Assembly: GCF_019649055.1 (NCBI RefSeq)
Contig: NW_026570249.1
Location: 1,304,001-1,315,046, forward strand
DNA from: Paramacrobiotus metropolitanus
Lineage: Eukaryota; Tardigrada; Eutardigrada; Parachela; Macrobiotidae
Length of the DNA: 11,046 nt
Direction of reading: 5' to 3'
The notes beneath the pieces were generated by a model. It did not search any database. It was not told the origin of the DNA and saw nothing but the letters and a program-made list of their open reading frames with translations. Positions 1 to 4,776 of the stretch are shown here, one piece after another. How positions within the stretch are numbered: position 1 is the first letter of the stretch; every line of letters begins with the position of its first letter. The translations under genes were made by a program, and so were the position numbers.

Positions 1-24
1 CACGATCATCACCGCGACGCTGCT

Positions 25-50
25 TGCAGAGACCCAATAGGTCTCTAGCA
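25..50 (+). repeat. CAATA hairpin, copy 1
   Basis: The 7-bp stem AGAGACC/GGTCTCT (28-34 with 40-46) is perfect and encloses the loop CAATA. Beyond it, TGC (25-27) pairs with GCA (48-50) around a single bulged A at 47. The one-base bulge on the 3' side recurs in copies 7 and 11. Confidence 0.8.
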
Positions 51-109
51 TAGATTAGCAGCCCGCGGTGAAACCACGATCTCTACCTTTACGGACAGTG
101 GTACCAGTA

Positions 110-126
110 GAGGCCCAATAAGCCTC
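110..126 (+). repeat. CAATA hairpin, copy 2
   Basis: GAGGC pairs with GCCTC over 5 bp. The pair next to the loop is C115 with A121, which does not pair on the + strand, so the loop is effectively CCAATAA. This is one of only two copies with a C-A type mismatch. Confidence 0.65.
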
Positions 127-131
127 GATGC

Positions 132-148
132 CCGAAGATCCCCTTCGG
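132..148. repeat. Short hairpin, loop ATCCC
   Basis: A perfect 6-bp stem, CCGAAG/CTTCGG, closes ATCCC. Related sequence CCGGAAGAT recurs at about 1739 and 1883, where different partners form the stems. Confidence 0.6.
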
Positions 149-178
149 AACGGATGGATCGGAACATTAGGGCGCACG

Positions 179-217
179 GTACCATTGCTCCGATCCAGTG
201 GATCTGACTCTTGGTAC
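179..217. repeat. Nested hairpin
   Basis: GATCC (192-196) pairs GGATC (200-204) over an AGT loop. Outside it, GTACC (179-183) pairs GGTAC (213-217), with 8-base single-stranded spacers on both sides. A related CCAGTGGA segment at 2075-2082 takes part in another hairpin. Confidence 0.55.
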
Positions 218-344
218 TGGTGCCCGGCATGACCATTCACTCGCAAACCGGACCATGGTCACCTCACGGAACGTGTTAGGACGTAAGGGAACACTCGTAC
301 CCTTGCCCGACCTCGAAGAAGATCGAATAATGGTATGAGTATCC

Positions 345-360
345 GGCATGACTACATGCC
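345..360. repeat. Perfect 6-bp hairpin
   Basis: GGCATG pairs perfectly with CATGCC over the loop ACTA. The related segment at about 228-235 keeps only the left half, so this copy either gained or retained its symmetry. Confidence 0.6.
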
Positions 361-392
361 CGACGGAAGCCATGGAAAGATTCCAGTAACTA

Positions 393-421
393 CGGGAGGT
401 AGGCCCAATAGGCCCTTGCCG
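393..421 (+). repeat. CAATA hairpin, copy 3
   Basis: The core is GGCC-CAATA-GGCC (402-414). Outside it, TA is bulged on the 5' side, AGG pairs with CTT using one G-T, and CGG (393-395) pairs with CCG (419-421). The core is short, but the loop and its closing pairs match the family exactly. Confidence 0.65.
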
Positions 422-485
422 TGCGGATGAACCACTCCTAGGACCCTTGGAATGGATCGGACGTAAAATGGCGCCAACGGTTCGG

Positions 486-500
486 TGTGGAGAACCCACA
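486..500. repeat. GTGG-AGAA-CCAC hairpin, copy A
   Basis: TGTGG (486-490) pairs CCACA (496-500) over AGAAC. It is related to 746-761, where the outermost pair is C-G instead of T-A, a change on both sides. Confidence 0.6.
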
Positions 501-554
501 ACGTACTGCTTGCGGGCCACTTCGACGGAAAATTCCGGAGTAAAAGAAGCGAAA

Positions 555-571
555 AGAGCCCAATAGGCTCT
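555..571 (+). repeat. CAATA hairpin, copy 4
   Basis: A perfect 6-bp stem, AGAGCC/GGCTCT, closes the CAATA loop. The sequence downstream (about 584-618) resembles the sequence downstream of copy 2 (about 149-180), so the two are diverged copies of a larger unit. Confidence 0.8.
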
Positions 572-626
572 ATCCCACCTTCCGGAAGGATGTACCAGGA
601 CATCAGGGCACACAGGTGAATGCGTG

Positions 627-643
627 TTAACTAGACCAGTTAA
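627..643. repeat. Short hairpin, loop AGACC
   Basis: TTAACT pairs perfectly with AGTTAA over the five-base loop AGACC. Confidence 0.55.
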
Positions 644-711
644 TGTGCATTCCTCCGCGTCCGACATGGCTGCACGCCCAGAAGGAGGCTACGGATACCA
701 GCTGAAACCTG

Positions 712-735
712 CTGGATTGCCCGGATAGGATCCAG
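712..735. repeat. Hairpin with 12-base loop
   Basis: CTGGAT (712-717) pairs perfectly with ATCCAG (730-735). The loop contains CCCGGAT, a string that recurs inside the loops at 1268-1290 and 1472-1492. Confidence 0.5.
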
Positions 736-745
736 ACGGACCTCC

Positions 746-761
746 CGTGGAGAATCCCACG
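746..761. repeat. GTGG-AGAA-CCAC hairpin, copy B
   Basis: CGTGG (746-750) pairs CCACG (757-761) over AGAATC. The following sequence to about 775 is related to that after copy A (to about 520), supporting common descent of the two hairpins. Confidence 0.6.
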
Positions 762-823
762 ATGTGAACCGGCCAGAATGGACGTGTTCCTCGATGACCA
801 AGACAGGATACTTTGATACCGGC

Positions 824-859
824 ATCCCGGGTGTTTCTGCCTAAGTAGAAGCACGGGAT
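824..859 (+). repeat. Long 13-bp hairpin
   Basis: ATCCC (824-828) pairs GGGAT (855-859), and GTGTTTCT (831-838) pairs AGAAGCAC (847-854) with one T-G pair at 834/851. Two bulged G bases (829-830) separate the stems. The loop is eight bases. It is among the most stable-looking single hairpins in the window. Confidence 0.65.
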
Positions 860-915
860 CAGCCGAAGGACGGACCATAATGGACCCCGTCTTTACAACC
901 TCAGGGTGCTTACCT

Positions 916-951
916 TGCGGCTAAGACCCAATTAGGTCTAATACAGCCGCA
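916..951 (+). repeat. CAATA hairpin, copy 5, with outer arm
   Basis: The inner stem AGACC/GGTCT (924-928 with 935-939) encloses a six-base loop, CAATTA. A separate outer arm, TGCGGCT (916-922), pairs perfectly with AGCCGCA (945-951). The result is a two-stage hairpin with an asymmetric internal loop of one base on the 5' side and five on the 3' side. Confidence 0.75.
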
Positions 952-1006
952 GGAAAGCCTCTTTTTGCATGTTTCTTGCTAGTCGCCCGGTGAATACCCG
1001 GCATTG

Positions 1007-1022
1007 CCGACCACAGAGTCGG
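1007..1022. repeat. Short hairpin, loop CACAGA
   Basis: CCGAC (1007-1011) pairs GTCGG (1018-1022). The right arm is also the start of the repeated segment TCGGACTCCC. Confidence 0.45.
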
Positions 1023-1049
1023 ACTCCCACCAGAGCATGTTGGGCCAGT
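1019..1049 (+). repeat. TCGGACTCCC segment, four dispersed copies
   Basis: A segment beginning TCGGACTCCC, followed by a CCAGAG-like core and (in two copies) ATGTTGGGCCAGT, occurs at 1019-1049 and 2519-2551. Shorter relatives lie at 1101-1126 and 1189-1208. The copies at 1019 and 2519 agree except for a few changes and two short indels, tying the GC-rich block at 2311-2697 to the first region. Confidence 0.65.
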
Positions 1050-1050
1050 C

Positions 1051-1078
1051 TCGGTTGGTTCCCAATAGGAACCCCCGA
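1051..1078 (+). repeat. CAATA hairpin, copy 6
   Basis: A perfect 6-bp stem GGTTCC/GGAACC (1057-1062 with 1068-1073) closes CAATA. A second stem of TCGG with CCGA (1051-1054 with 1075-1078) lies below a small internal loop. Confidence 0.8.
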
Positions 1079-1231
1079 CTAAACCAGCAGGGGGCCGGAA
1101 TCGGACTCCCATGGCCCAGAGGCTCATCACCAAACTCGCAGGGCCCGGACCTTACCTAGAGGCCTATTTTTCACCGGATCAACAGGGCTCGGACCCCGCC
1201 CAGAAGCTTAACATTCCCGGCAACAACCCTT

Positions 1232-1259
1232 TCCTCAGCGCCCACTAGGTGCTAGAGGA
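1232..1259 (+). repeat. CAATA-type hairpin, copy 7 (loop CACTA)
   Basis: The stem AGCGCC/GGTGCT (1237-1242 with 1248-1253) has one G-T pair and the loop is CACTA. It continues with TCCTC (1232-1236) pairing GAGGA (1255-1259) around a single bulged A at 1254. That makes 11 bp with the same one-base 3' bulge as copies 1 and 11, although the flanking sequence is quite different. Confidence 0.75.
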
Positions 1260-1267
1260 CTACTTAA

Positions 1268-1290
1268 AGGGTTTTGCCCGGATGGACCCT
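1268..1290. repeat. TTTTGCCCGGA hairpin family (three copies)
   Basis: AGGGT (1268-1272) pairs ACCCT (1286-1290) around a loop with TTTGCCCGGA. Related copies lie at 1472-1492 (GG plus TTTTG pairing CAAAA plus CC around CCCGGA, with one bulged T) and 1699-1719 (GGTTT pairing AAACC around the palindrome GTCCGGAC). Each copy lies 15-25 bases downstream of a CAATA hairpin (copies 7, 8 and 9), so both belong to one repeat unit of about 200-230 bases. Confidence 0.6.
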
Positions 1291-1433
1291 CCATCAGACT
1301 ATCAACTATGTCTTGCTTTGGACTTAGAATCAGCATCCGAGGCTGCCAACGGACTTAAACTTTATAACCGGGGCTACCCTCGGGCTCAGCCCCTTGGACC
1401 CCGGATTTGACGTTAGAGTCCGGCATCAACCCT

Positions 1434-1462
1434 TCCAATGTTGCCCAATAGGCGACAGCGGA
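1434..1462 (+). repeat. CAATA hairpin, copy 8
   Basis: The stem TGTTGCC/GGCGACA (1439-1445 with 1451-1457) has one T-G pair and closes CAATA. TCC (1434-1436) can pair GGA (1460-1462) beyond a 2x2 internal loop. Copy 9 has nearly the same stem with an additional G-T pair. Confidence 0.75.
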
Positions 1463-1606
1463 CAACTACGGGGTTTTTGCCCGGACAAAACCTTCAACAT
1501 ACTCAGTAACCACGATTTTGCCATAGCAGCCGAAGATTCCATCGGGCTTTACCTCAGTAACCGACCGAGGCTGCGATTGGACTGTAACTTTCTGACCGAG
1601 TTTAAT

Positions 1607-1621
1607 CCTCGTATAACGAGG
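1607..1621. repeat. Short hairpin, loop TATAA
   Basis: CCTCG pairs perfectly with CGAGG over TATAA. In the related upstream unit (about 1340-1400) the corresponding place carries a different stem, GGGGCT with AGCCCC. Confidence 0.5.
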
Positions 1622-1660
1622 TTACCCCCGATCAGACCCTTCAAAGCCTCTCATTAACTG

Positions 1661-1688
1661 GTCCAGGTTGCCCAATAGGTGACAGGAC
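1661..1688 (+). repeat. CAATA hairpin, copy 9
   Basis: GTTGCC pairs GGTGAC (1667-1672 with 1678-1683) with two consecutive G-T or T-G pairs, closing CAATA. GTCC (1661-1664) pairs GGAC (1685-1688) below an asymmetric internal loop. Sequence on both sides aligns with copy 8. Confidence 0.75.
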
Positions 1689-1727
1689 GCAAAATTACGG
1701 TTTTTGTCCGGACGAAACCCTGGAAAA

Positions 1728-1742
1728 CCGGTACTTTACCGG
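1728..1742. repeat. Perfect 6-bp hairpin with 3-base loop
   Basis: CCGGTA pairs perfectly with TACCGG over CTT. Confidence 0.55.
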
Positions 1743-1758
1743 AAGATTCCCCCGTAAG

Positions 1759-1775
1759 AAGTCCCAACAGGTCTT
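1759..1775 (+). repeat. CAATA-type hairpin, copy 10 (degenerate)
   Basis: The loop is CAACA. The stem AAGTCC/GGTCTT has a central T-T mismatch, leaving two pairs next to the loop and three outside. This is the weakest copy in the cluster and is included because loop, closing pairs and orientation agree. Confidence 0.5.
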
Positions 1776-1895
1776 ATTCCTAACCTAGAGAGGATACCTT
1801 ATGGCTTTTGCGGATTGCGACGGTGCCTCTCCATTCACCTAACCCTATAAACCCCGGCAACGGAGGTTATGTTTAACTTTAACCGGAAGATCCCC

Positions 1896-1934
1896 GGTCG
1901 GAATGTGAGTTTCATGCCCGTTTCTCACCCGGCT
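1896..1934 (+). repeat. Covarying hairpin pair, copy 1
   Basis: GTGAG (1905-1909) pairs CTCAC (1924-1928) over a 14-base loop. Below a bulged AAT, GGTCGG (1896-1901) pairs CCGGCT (1929-1934) with two G-T pairs (1898/1932 and 1896/1934). Copy 2, 71 bases on, has the same fold with different stem bases. Confidence 0.75.
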
Positions 1935-1966
1935 TATGGATATTCATGTTTTACCCGAAGGCATTC

Positions 1967-2004
1967 GGCCGGAAGTAAGTTTCGCGCCCGTTTCTTACCT
2001 GGCC
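1967..2004 (+). repeat. Covarying hairpin pair, copy 2
   Basis: GTAAG (1975-1979) pairs CTTAC (1994-1998) over a 14-base loop that differs from copy 1 at only two positions. GGCCGG (1967-1972) pairs CTGGCC (1999-2004) with one G-T pair (1971/2000), below a bulged AA. The G-C pair in the middle of the upper stem of copy 1 is A-T here, changed on both sides. Confidence 0.75.
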
Positions 2005-2060
2005 CTCGGTGAATTAGAACCGGTGCCATCGGGTATCCCGAGAACCGATGCCTTGGACCC

Positions 2061-2087
2061 GGATGATCGGACATCCAGTGGACTGGA
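2061..2087. repeat. Two competing hairpins
   Basis: GGATG (2061-2065) can pair CATCC (2072-2076). TCCAG (2074-2078) can instead pair CTGGA (2083-2087) over TGGA. The two share bases 2074-2076 and cannot form fully together. Confidence 0.5.
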
Positions 2088-2159
2088 GCCCCCGTGTGTA
2101 GATCAGCTCTAGTCGGAATGAGCACCCGAACTCAAGTCCCGGACCAAAGACTTTGGGTT

Positions 2160-2310
2160 TACTTTTTTTTACTCGGAATGATGCTTTCATTTTTATTAGA
2201 TCTGTATCAGATCTCCTTTATGAACCTGTTCACCAGGAATTGTGATGTTTTTTTACTTTAACGAGAGAGAGAGAGAATTGATTAACACTATTTTTTTACT
2301 TTTCGCCGTT
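2160..2310. repeat. T-rich segment with a microsatellite
   Basis: Three T runs followed by ACT (about 2163-2173, 2248-2260 and 2290-2304) share the pattern TTTTTTTACT, with TT and CG-containing sequence following. A (GA)7 tract lies at 2263-2276. A perfect 7-bp hairpin, AGATCTG/CAGATCT over TAT, lies at 2198-2214. If the hairpin-dense region were a retroposed copy read from the minus strand these would be A runs, but no target duplication was found. Confidence 0.6.
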
Positions 2311-2697
2311 ACGGACCATCATCAACAGAAGCCTACACCGGTCCAACTACAACACCGACCGACCTTCGGATTTCTGCCGTGAGTTGTTCTGCCACCACGG
2401 GTCCGGAAGAGAACGAGGTGTCGGAGAGACCCACACCCCGAGGCGATGCCACCGACCCCAATAGGGTCGTGTGCGGAGCGGGCACTGAGACGGATGGAGG
2501 CCGGTCCTTCGCAGGGGCTCGGACTCCCGCCCAGAGGCATGTTGGGCCAGTTGCTATGGCAGCCTACGAGTATGGCAGCTAGCGACAGTCCCGCTTCCGG
2601 TGCACGGCTCAGTGGTGCATACTATCGCACACACTCAAGCCTGCACGCACTCGCATAGCCGACGCCGAATCACTGGCCTCGACTCCGCCTAGCCACA
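2311..2697. other. GC-rich block related to the hairpin region
   Basis: This block carries CAATA hairpin copy 11 and a copy of the TCGGACTCCC segment, so it belongs with region 1-2160. Overlapping open frames of 67-72 codons on both strands (for example 2379-2582 and 2446-2658 on +, 2322-2540 on -) look like products of GC-rich composition and match no family I know. Confidence 0.5.
2450..2473 (+). repeat. CAATA hairpin, copy 11
   Basis: The perfect 6-bp stem CGACCC/GGGTCG (2453-2458 with 2464-2469) closes CAATA. CAC (2450-2452) pairs GTG (2471-2473) around a single bulged T at 2470. It lies about 700 bases beyond the previous copy, next to a segment (2519-2551) shared with 1019-1049. Confidence 0.8.
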
Positions 2698-2705
2698 CCT
2701 ACGGC
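2698..2705. repeat. Left 8-bp target-site duplication of the hAT element
   Basis: CCTACGGC directly precedes the terminal CAGGG. An identical 8-mer follows the right terminus at 3430-3437. Eight bases is the standard duplication length for the hAT superfamily. Confidence 0.85.
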
Positions 2706-2726
2706 CAGGGCCGTAGCGAGGGTATA

Positions 2727-2874
2727 GGCGCACTGGCGCGCGCATATCCCTCCTCGGCCAACTTTTGGATTAAATCTGCGCCCGGAACTGGCGCACAGGC
2801 GCGCAAGCGCCAAATTTCTGGATTTTTATTCGGGCGCATTGGGCGCCACTGGCTGTGCGCCCGTGGCGCGGATC
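2727..2874. repeat. Left subterminal GGCGC repeat array of the hAT element
   Basis: Pairs of GGCGC-type words separated by about three bases recur, for example GGCGCACTGGCGC at 2727, GGCGCACAGGCGC at about 2794 and GGGCGCATTGGGCGC at about 2833. Arrays of short subterminal motifs are known transposase-binding sites in hAT elements; that role is inferred here. Confidence 0.7.
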
Positions 2875-2879
2875 CACAT

Positions 2880-3304
2880 TTTTCCACATTTTTAAATTAT
2901 GACTAACGACTACCTAACGCTACTAATTACTAATTTTCGATCAACTTGGTCATGAATTTCGTAAGGCAGATTCTAAATGTTATGCTGCACGTGAAGGTCA
3001 TTTTTTGCATACTGCATTGTTTGGATCGATATCGATTCATATGAAACTTTGGGATAATCCGACACTTAGCAATTAATGATGGAGACAGGACACAATACAA
3101 CCTTTACCGGTTGGATGACGCGGCAGCGAGTATTATTTTTTAATATTTTAGATTCTTATGGGCTATGGCTGTGAGAAGAGTATTACTTTTTTTATTTTTT
3201 TACAGCGGAAGGCGCTTAAGATTAATACGAACAGTATTGAGAAGTGAATTTTGTAAGCATTAATTCTTCTTTTTTTGTTGTATGATGACAATAAAATTTT
3301 TGTA
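2880..3304. other. AT-rich centre of the hAT element
   Basis: This AT-rich spacer lies between the two subterminal arrays. It has no open frame of note and no transposase remnant I can recognise. Confidence 0.6.
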
Positions 3305-3396
3305 CGGGCGCAACGGGCGCGGGCTTTGAAACTTATGGGCGCATTGGGCGCAGACTGAACTTCGAAGCGGGCGCAACAGGCGCAGCCAAATTGCGC
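3305..3396. repeat. Right subterminal GGCGC repeat array of the hAT element
   Basis: Words GGGCGCAACGGGCGC (about 3306), GGGCGCATTGGGCGC (about 3338) and GGGCGCAACAGGCGC (about 3369) are spaced about 32 bases apart, followed by a single inverted TGCGCC at 3392. Their orientation is the same as in the left array, so the two arrays are direct, not inverted, relative to each other. Confidence 0.7.
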
Positions 3397-3429
3397 CTAC
3401 CCCATCCCGCGGACCTCGCTACGGCCCTG

Positions 3430-3437
3430 CCTACGGC
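3430..3437. repeat. Right 8-bp target-site duplication of the hAT element
   Basis: CCTACGGC is identical to 2698-2705. The duplicated word is partly complementary to the first bases of the terminal repeat, so the ends could be shifted by analysis methods relying on palindromes alone. Confidence 0.85.
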
Positions 3438-3471
3438 TTTATGTCTCGGCCAATCAGCGTTCGCCATCGCT

Positions 3472-3641
3472 AGTAGTGAGTCGGCGAAGTCCGCCTGGGC
3501 AGGCGACCGGGCGCCCTAAAACGCATTTAATCAAGGGAGCAGACAGAAATTTGTTAGACACACGTTCTGTCTAACTCTGTACTGTCGATTAAAAGCGGTG
3601 CCCGTTTTACGGTTTACGGCGGACTTCGCCGACTCACTACT
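3472..3641. mobile_element. Small foldback repeat, 170 bp, MITE-like
   Basis: A 24-bp arm starting AGTAGTGAGTCGGCGAAG (3472-3495) is perfectly repeated in inverted orientation at 3618-3641. Inside, CGCATTTAATC and GATTAAAAGCG pair at 10 of 11 positions. At the tip, AGACAGAA/TTCTGTCT and GTTAGACA/TGTCTAAC offer two alternative 8-bp hairpins sharing the TTCTGTCT side. No clear target duplication flanks the arms (left neighbour GCCATCGC, right neighbour TTGGATCT if the element starts one base out), so mobility is inferred from architecture only. Confidence 0.6.
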
Positions 3642-4200
3642 GTTGGATCTGCCCAGTGGGCTTTTCTATGTTACGGCTCGATATGCCGCTTGTTCATTGA
3701 TCAGTAGACATTCACACGCTGTGCTGTACACTAGCATACGCTATCGAGCCTTCACGTGCTTTGTTTTGGTTCCTTGCATTTATTGCTATGACACAATAAA
3801 GCCTTTGTTCTCACACGTCTTGTGAGCCTTTGTTCGCCAGCTGTCACATAGTTTAACCGCAGAAAATACAAGCCTTGTACGACCTGTGCTAAAATCGAAA
3901 GCGGCCCCAAAACCCAGCTACGCCAGGCGGGTAGTATGATGACGTAATCTCACGCCCTGCGTGAACGTATCTTCAACAGAGGGGCGGAGCGTGCGACTTA
4001 CAGGGTCCGAGTGCGTGTAAACTACAGGGAGCGTGCAAGTTACGCTAGGATTACTCTATTAGCTATCTCAGTAGCTCAGTACAGCCAATTCGCATTGATA
4101 CCTTACTACAGCCAATCCGCATTGCCAGAGACTGCCATTGGTGGACACACCGATTTACGTATTGCCCCACCCCACGCAGATAACCTGCCGTACGCTGATC
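3642..4200. other. Unassigned sequence with short repeats
   Basis: No gene is supported; open frames of 68-75 codons (3598-3825 and 4011-4217 on +) match nothing I know. Features visible are an AATAAA at 3795-3800 (a possible polyadenylation signal without a gene to serve), GCCTTTGTTC repeated at 3801 and about 3827 around a CTCACA/TGTGAG hairpin, a perfect TCACGC/GCGTGA hairpin over CCT at 3950-3964 extended by ACGT on both sides, and GGAGCGTGC repeated at 3986 and 4028. Confidence 0.5.
4080..4124. repeat. Direct repeat with GCCAAT and CGCATTG
   Basis: TACAGCCAATTCGCATTG (4080-4097) and TACAGCCAATCCGCATTG (4107-4124) differ at one base. A looser relative, GCCAATCAGCGTTCGCC, lies at about 3450. 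Each repeat holds a small dyad (CAAT...ATTG). They include CCAAT words, but no promoter can be argued without a gene. Confidence 0.6.
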
Positions 4201-4615
4201 ACTTGGTTTCTCCTTAATCTATAGCTTTCAGAAGGAAATAAGAAGGAGCAAATTAAATATCAGTTTCAACAAATAACAATCAAATATCAACAAAATGAAC
4301 TTTCACGAGAAGATCGCCAAATATGAAATTACACATTTGGCATGTCAGATCGTTCAGCTCCATGACAAAGATACATGACAAAGATAACTTTTGCAATCAG
4401 GCTGAGTGAGTGAATCAGCTATGGTCAAATCAGCGAAAAAATTAAATTGCACCGTAAGTTAAATACTTTTCTAAGTCCAGAGCACGAGAAATAATACTAA
4501 AATTATTATTACTTAATCGAGTCATTTAAACAATTATCGAATCTTTAAACGAATCATTTAAACAATCATTTAAACAATTATTCTTCTAATTCCTGCTAAT
4601 TTGTATTCGGAATCC
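4201..4615. other. AT-rich unassigned sequence
   Basis: No gene is seen. A perfect 7-bp hairpin GCCAAAT/ATTTGGC lies at 4316-4341. A 13-bp word, CATGACAAAGATA, is tandemly duplicated at 4361-4386. CATTTAAACAAT occurs three times at 4523, 4555 and 4567. Confidence 0.6.
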
Positions 4616-4633
4616 GGAATCCCAATAGATTTC
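4616..4633 (+). repeat. Possible CAATA hairpin, copy 12, interrupted at its 3' edge
   Basis: GGAATC (4616-4621) pairs GATTTC (4628-4633) with one G-T pair over CCAATA. The 4.4-kb element begins two bases later, and its target duplication (4626-4634) covers the 3' arm. In the pre-insertion sequence, CGG from position 9057 would follow and could pair with CC at 4614-4615. This copy is far from the cluster and could be coincidence. Confidence 0.4.
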
Positions 4634-4634
4634 A
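4626..4634. repeat. Left 9-bp target-site duplication of the foldback element
   Basis: TAGATTTCA directly precedes the terminal GGCCAGGG. TTGATTTCA follows the right terminus at 9048-9056, matching at 8 of 9 positions. Confidence 0.75.
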
Positions 4635-4776
4635 GGCCAGGGTCAAAAAGAGGGAGGAATTTTGAGAGGGAGGAATTTCTGCGTGGTCAAAAAGAGGGAG
4701 GAAAAACTGAAGCGATGGAGGGAGGAATTTTGATATGGTCAAAAAGAGCGAGGAATTTTTTCGAAGTTCAAATGAA
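4635..4776. repeat. Outer left arm: GAGGGAGGAA repeats
   Basis: GGTCAAAAAGAGGGAGGAA and shortened forms recur at 4641, 4665, 4685, 4716 and 4737. The mirror segment 8906-9047 has exactly the same length (142 bp), with few differences. Purine-rich subterminal repeats in direct orientation could bind a transposase; that is inference. Confidence 0.8.

Larger units (their letters stand above)
1..2160 (+). repeat. Hairpin-dense region built of diverged repeats
   Basis: This GC-rich stretch has no convincing gene. It holds about 25 short stem-loops, roughly one per 90 bases, including ten copies of a CAATA-loop hairpin. Flanking segments are recognisably related between copies. For example, the stretch after the hairpin at 110-126 resembles the one after 555-571 about 445 bases on, and the stretches around the hairpins at 1237, 1439 and 1667 align at about 200-230 base spacing. 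The longest open frame is 166 codons on the minus strand (167-667); it crosses several hairpins and resembles no protein family I know. The region could be an old tandem repeat, the body of a structured non-coding transcript, or part of a larger mobile element continuing to the left of the window. Confidence 0.7.
2706..3429. mobile_element. Non-autonomous hAT-type DNA transposon, 724 bp
   Basis: The ends are perfect 16-bp inverted repeats: CAGGGCCGTAGCGAGG at 2706-2721 and its complement at 3414-3429. Perfect 8-bp duplications (CCTACGGC) flank both ends. A CAGGG-type terminus with an 8-bp duplication is typical of the hAT superfamily. Inside are two GC-rich subterminal blocks of GGGCGC-type repeats and an AT-rich centre. 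No open frame could encode a transposase (hAT transposases are usually 500-700 residues), so this is a deletion derivative or MITE that would depend on a transposase from elsewhere. The perfect ends suggest a fairly recent insertion. Confidence 0.9.

Noticed and set aside
167-667. 166-codon open frame on the minus strand
   Set aside because: It is the longest frame in the window but runs through several hairpins and repeats, has no recognisable domain, and its composition follows the GC-rich repeat. A spliced gene cannot be excluded without transcripts.
1-2160. Hammerhead ribozymes in the hairpin-dense repeat
   Set aside because: I looked for CTGATGA with a GAAA partner on both strands and found no matching core.
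1-2160. CRISPR-like array
   Set aside because: Copies are irregularly spaced (from under 100 to about 700 bases), stems vary, and there are no uniform spacers or cas genes. The window is eukaryotic in character.
28-2469. CAATA hairpins as CCAAT boxes or CArG boxes
   Set aside because: They contain CCAAT, but the symmetry and the covarying stems go beyond a linear factor-binding motif, and there are no genes beside them. The CArG spacing does not fit.
3795-3800. AATAAA as a real polyadenylation signal
   Set aside because: No upstream gene or exon can be supported. The hexamer is common in AT-rich DNA.
4069-4097. tRNA-derived SINE head (TAGCTCAGT, A-box-like)
   Set aside because: The A-box-like word is present, but no B box (GGTTCGA type) follows at a suitable distance, and there is no A-rich tail or target duplication.
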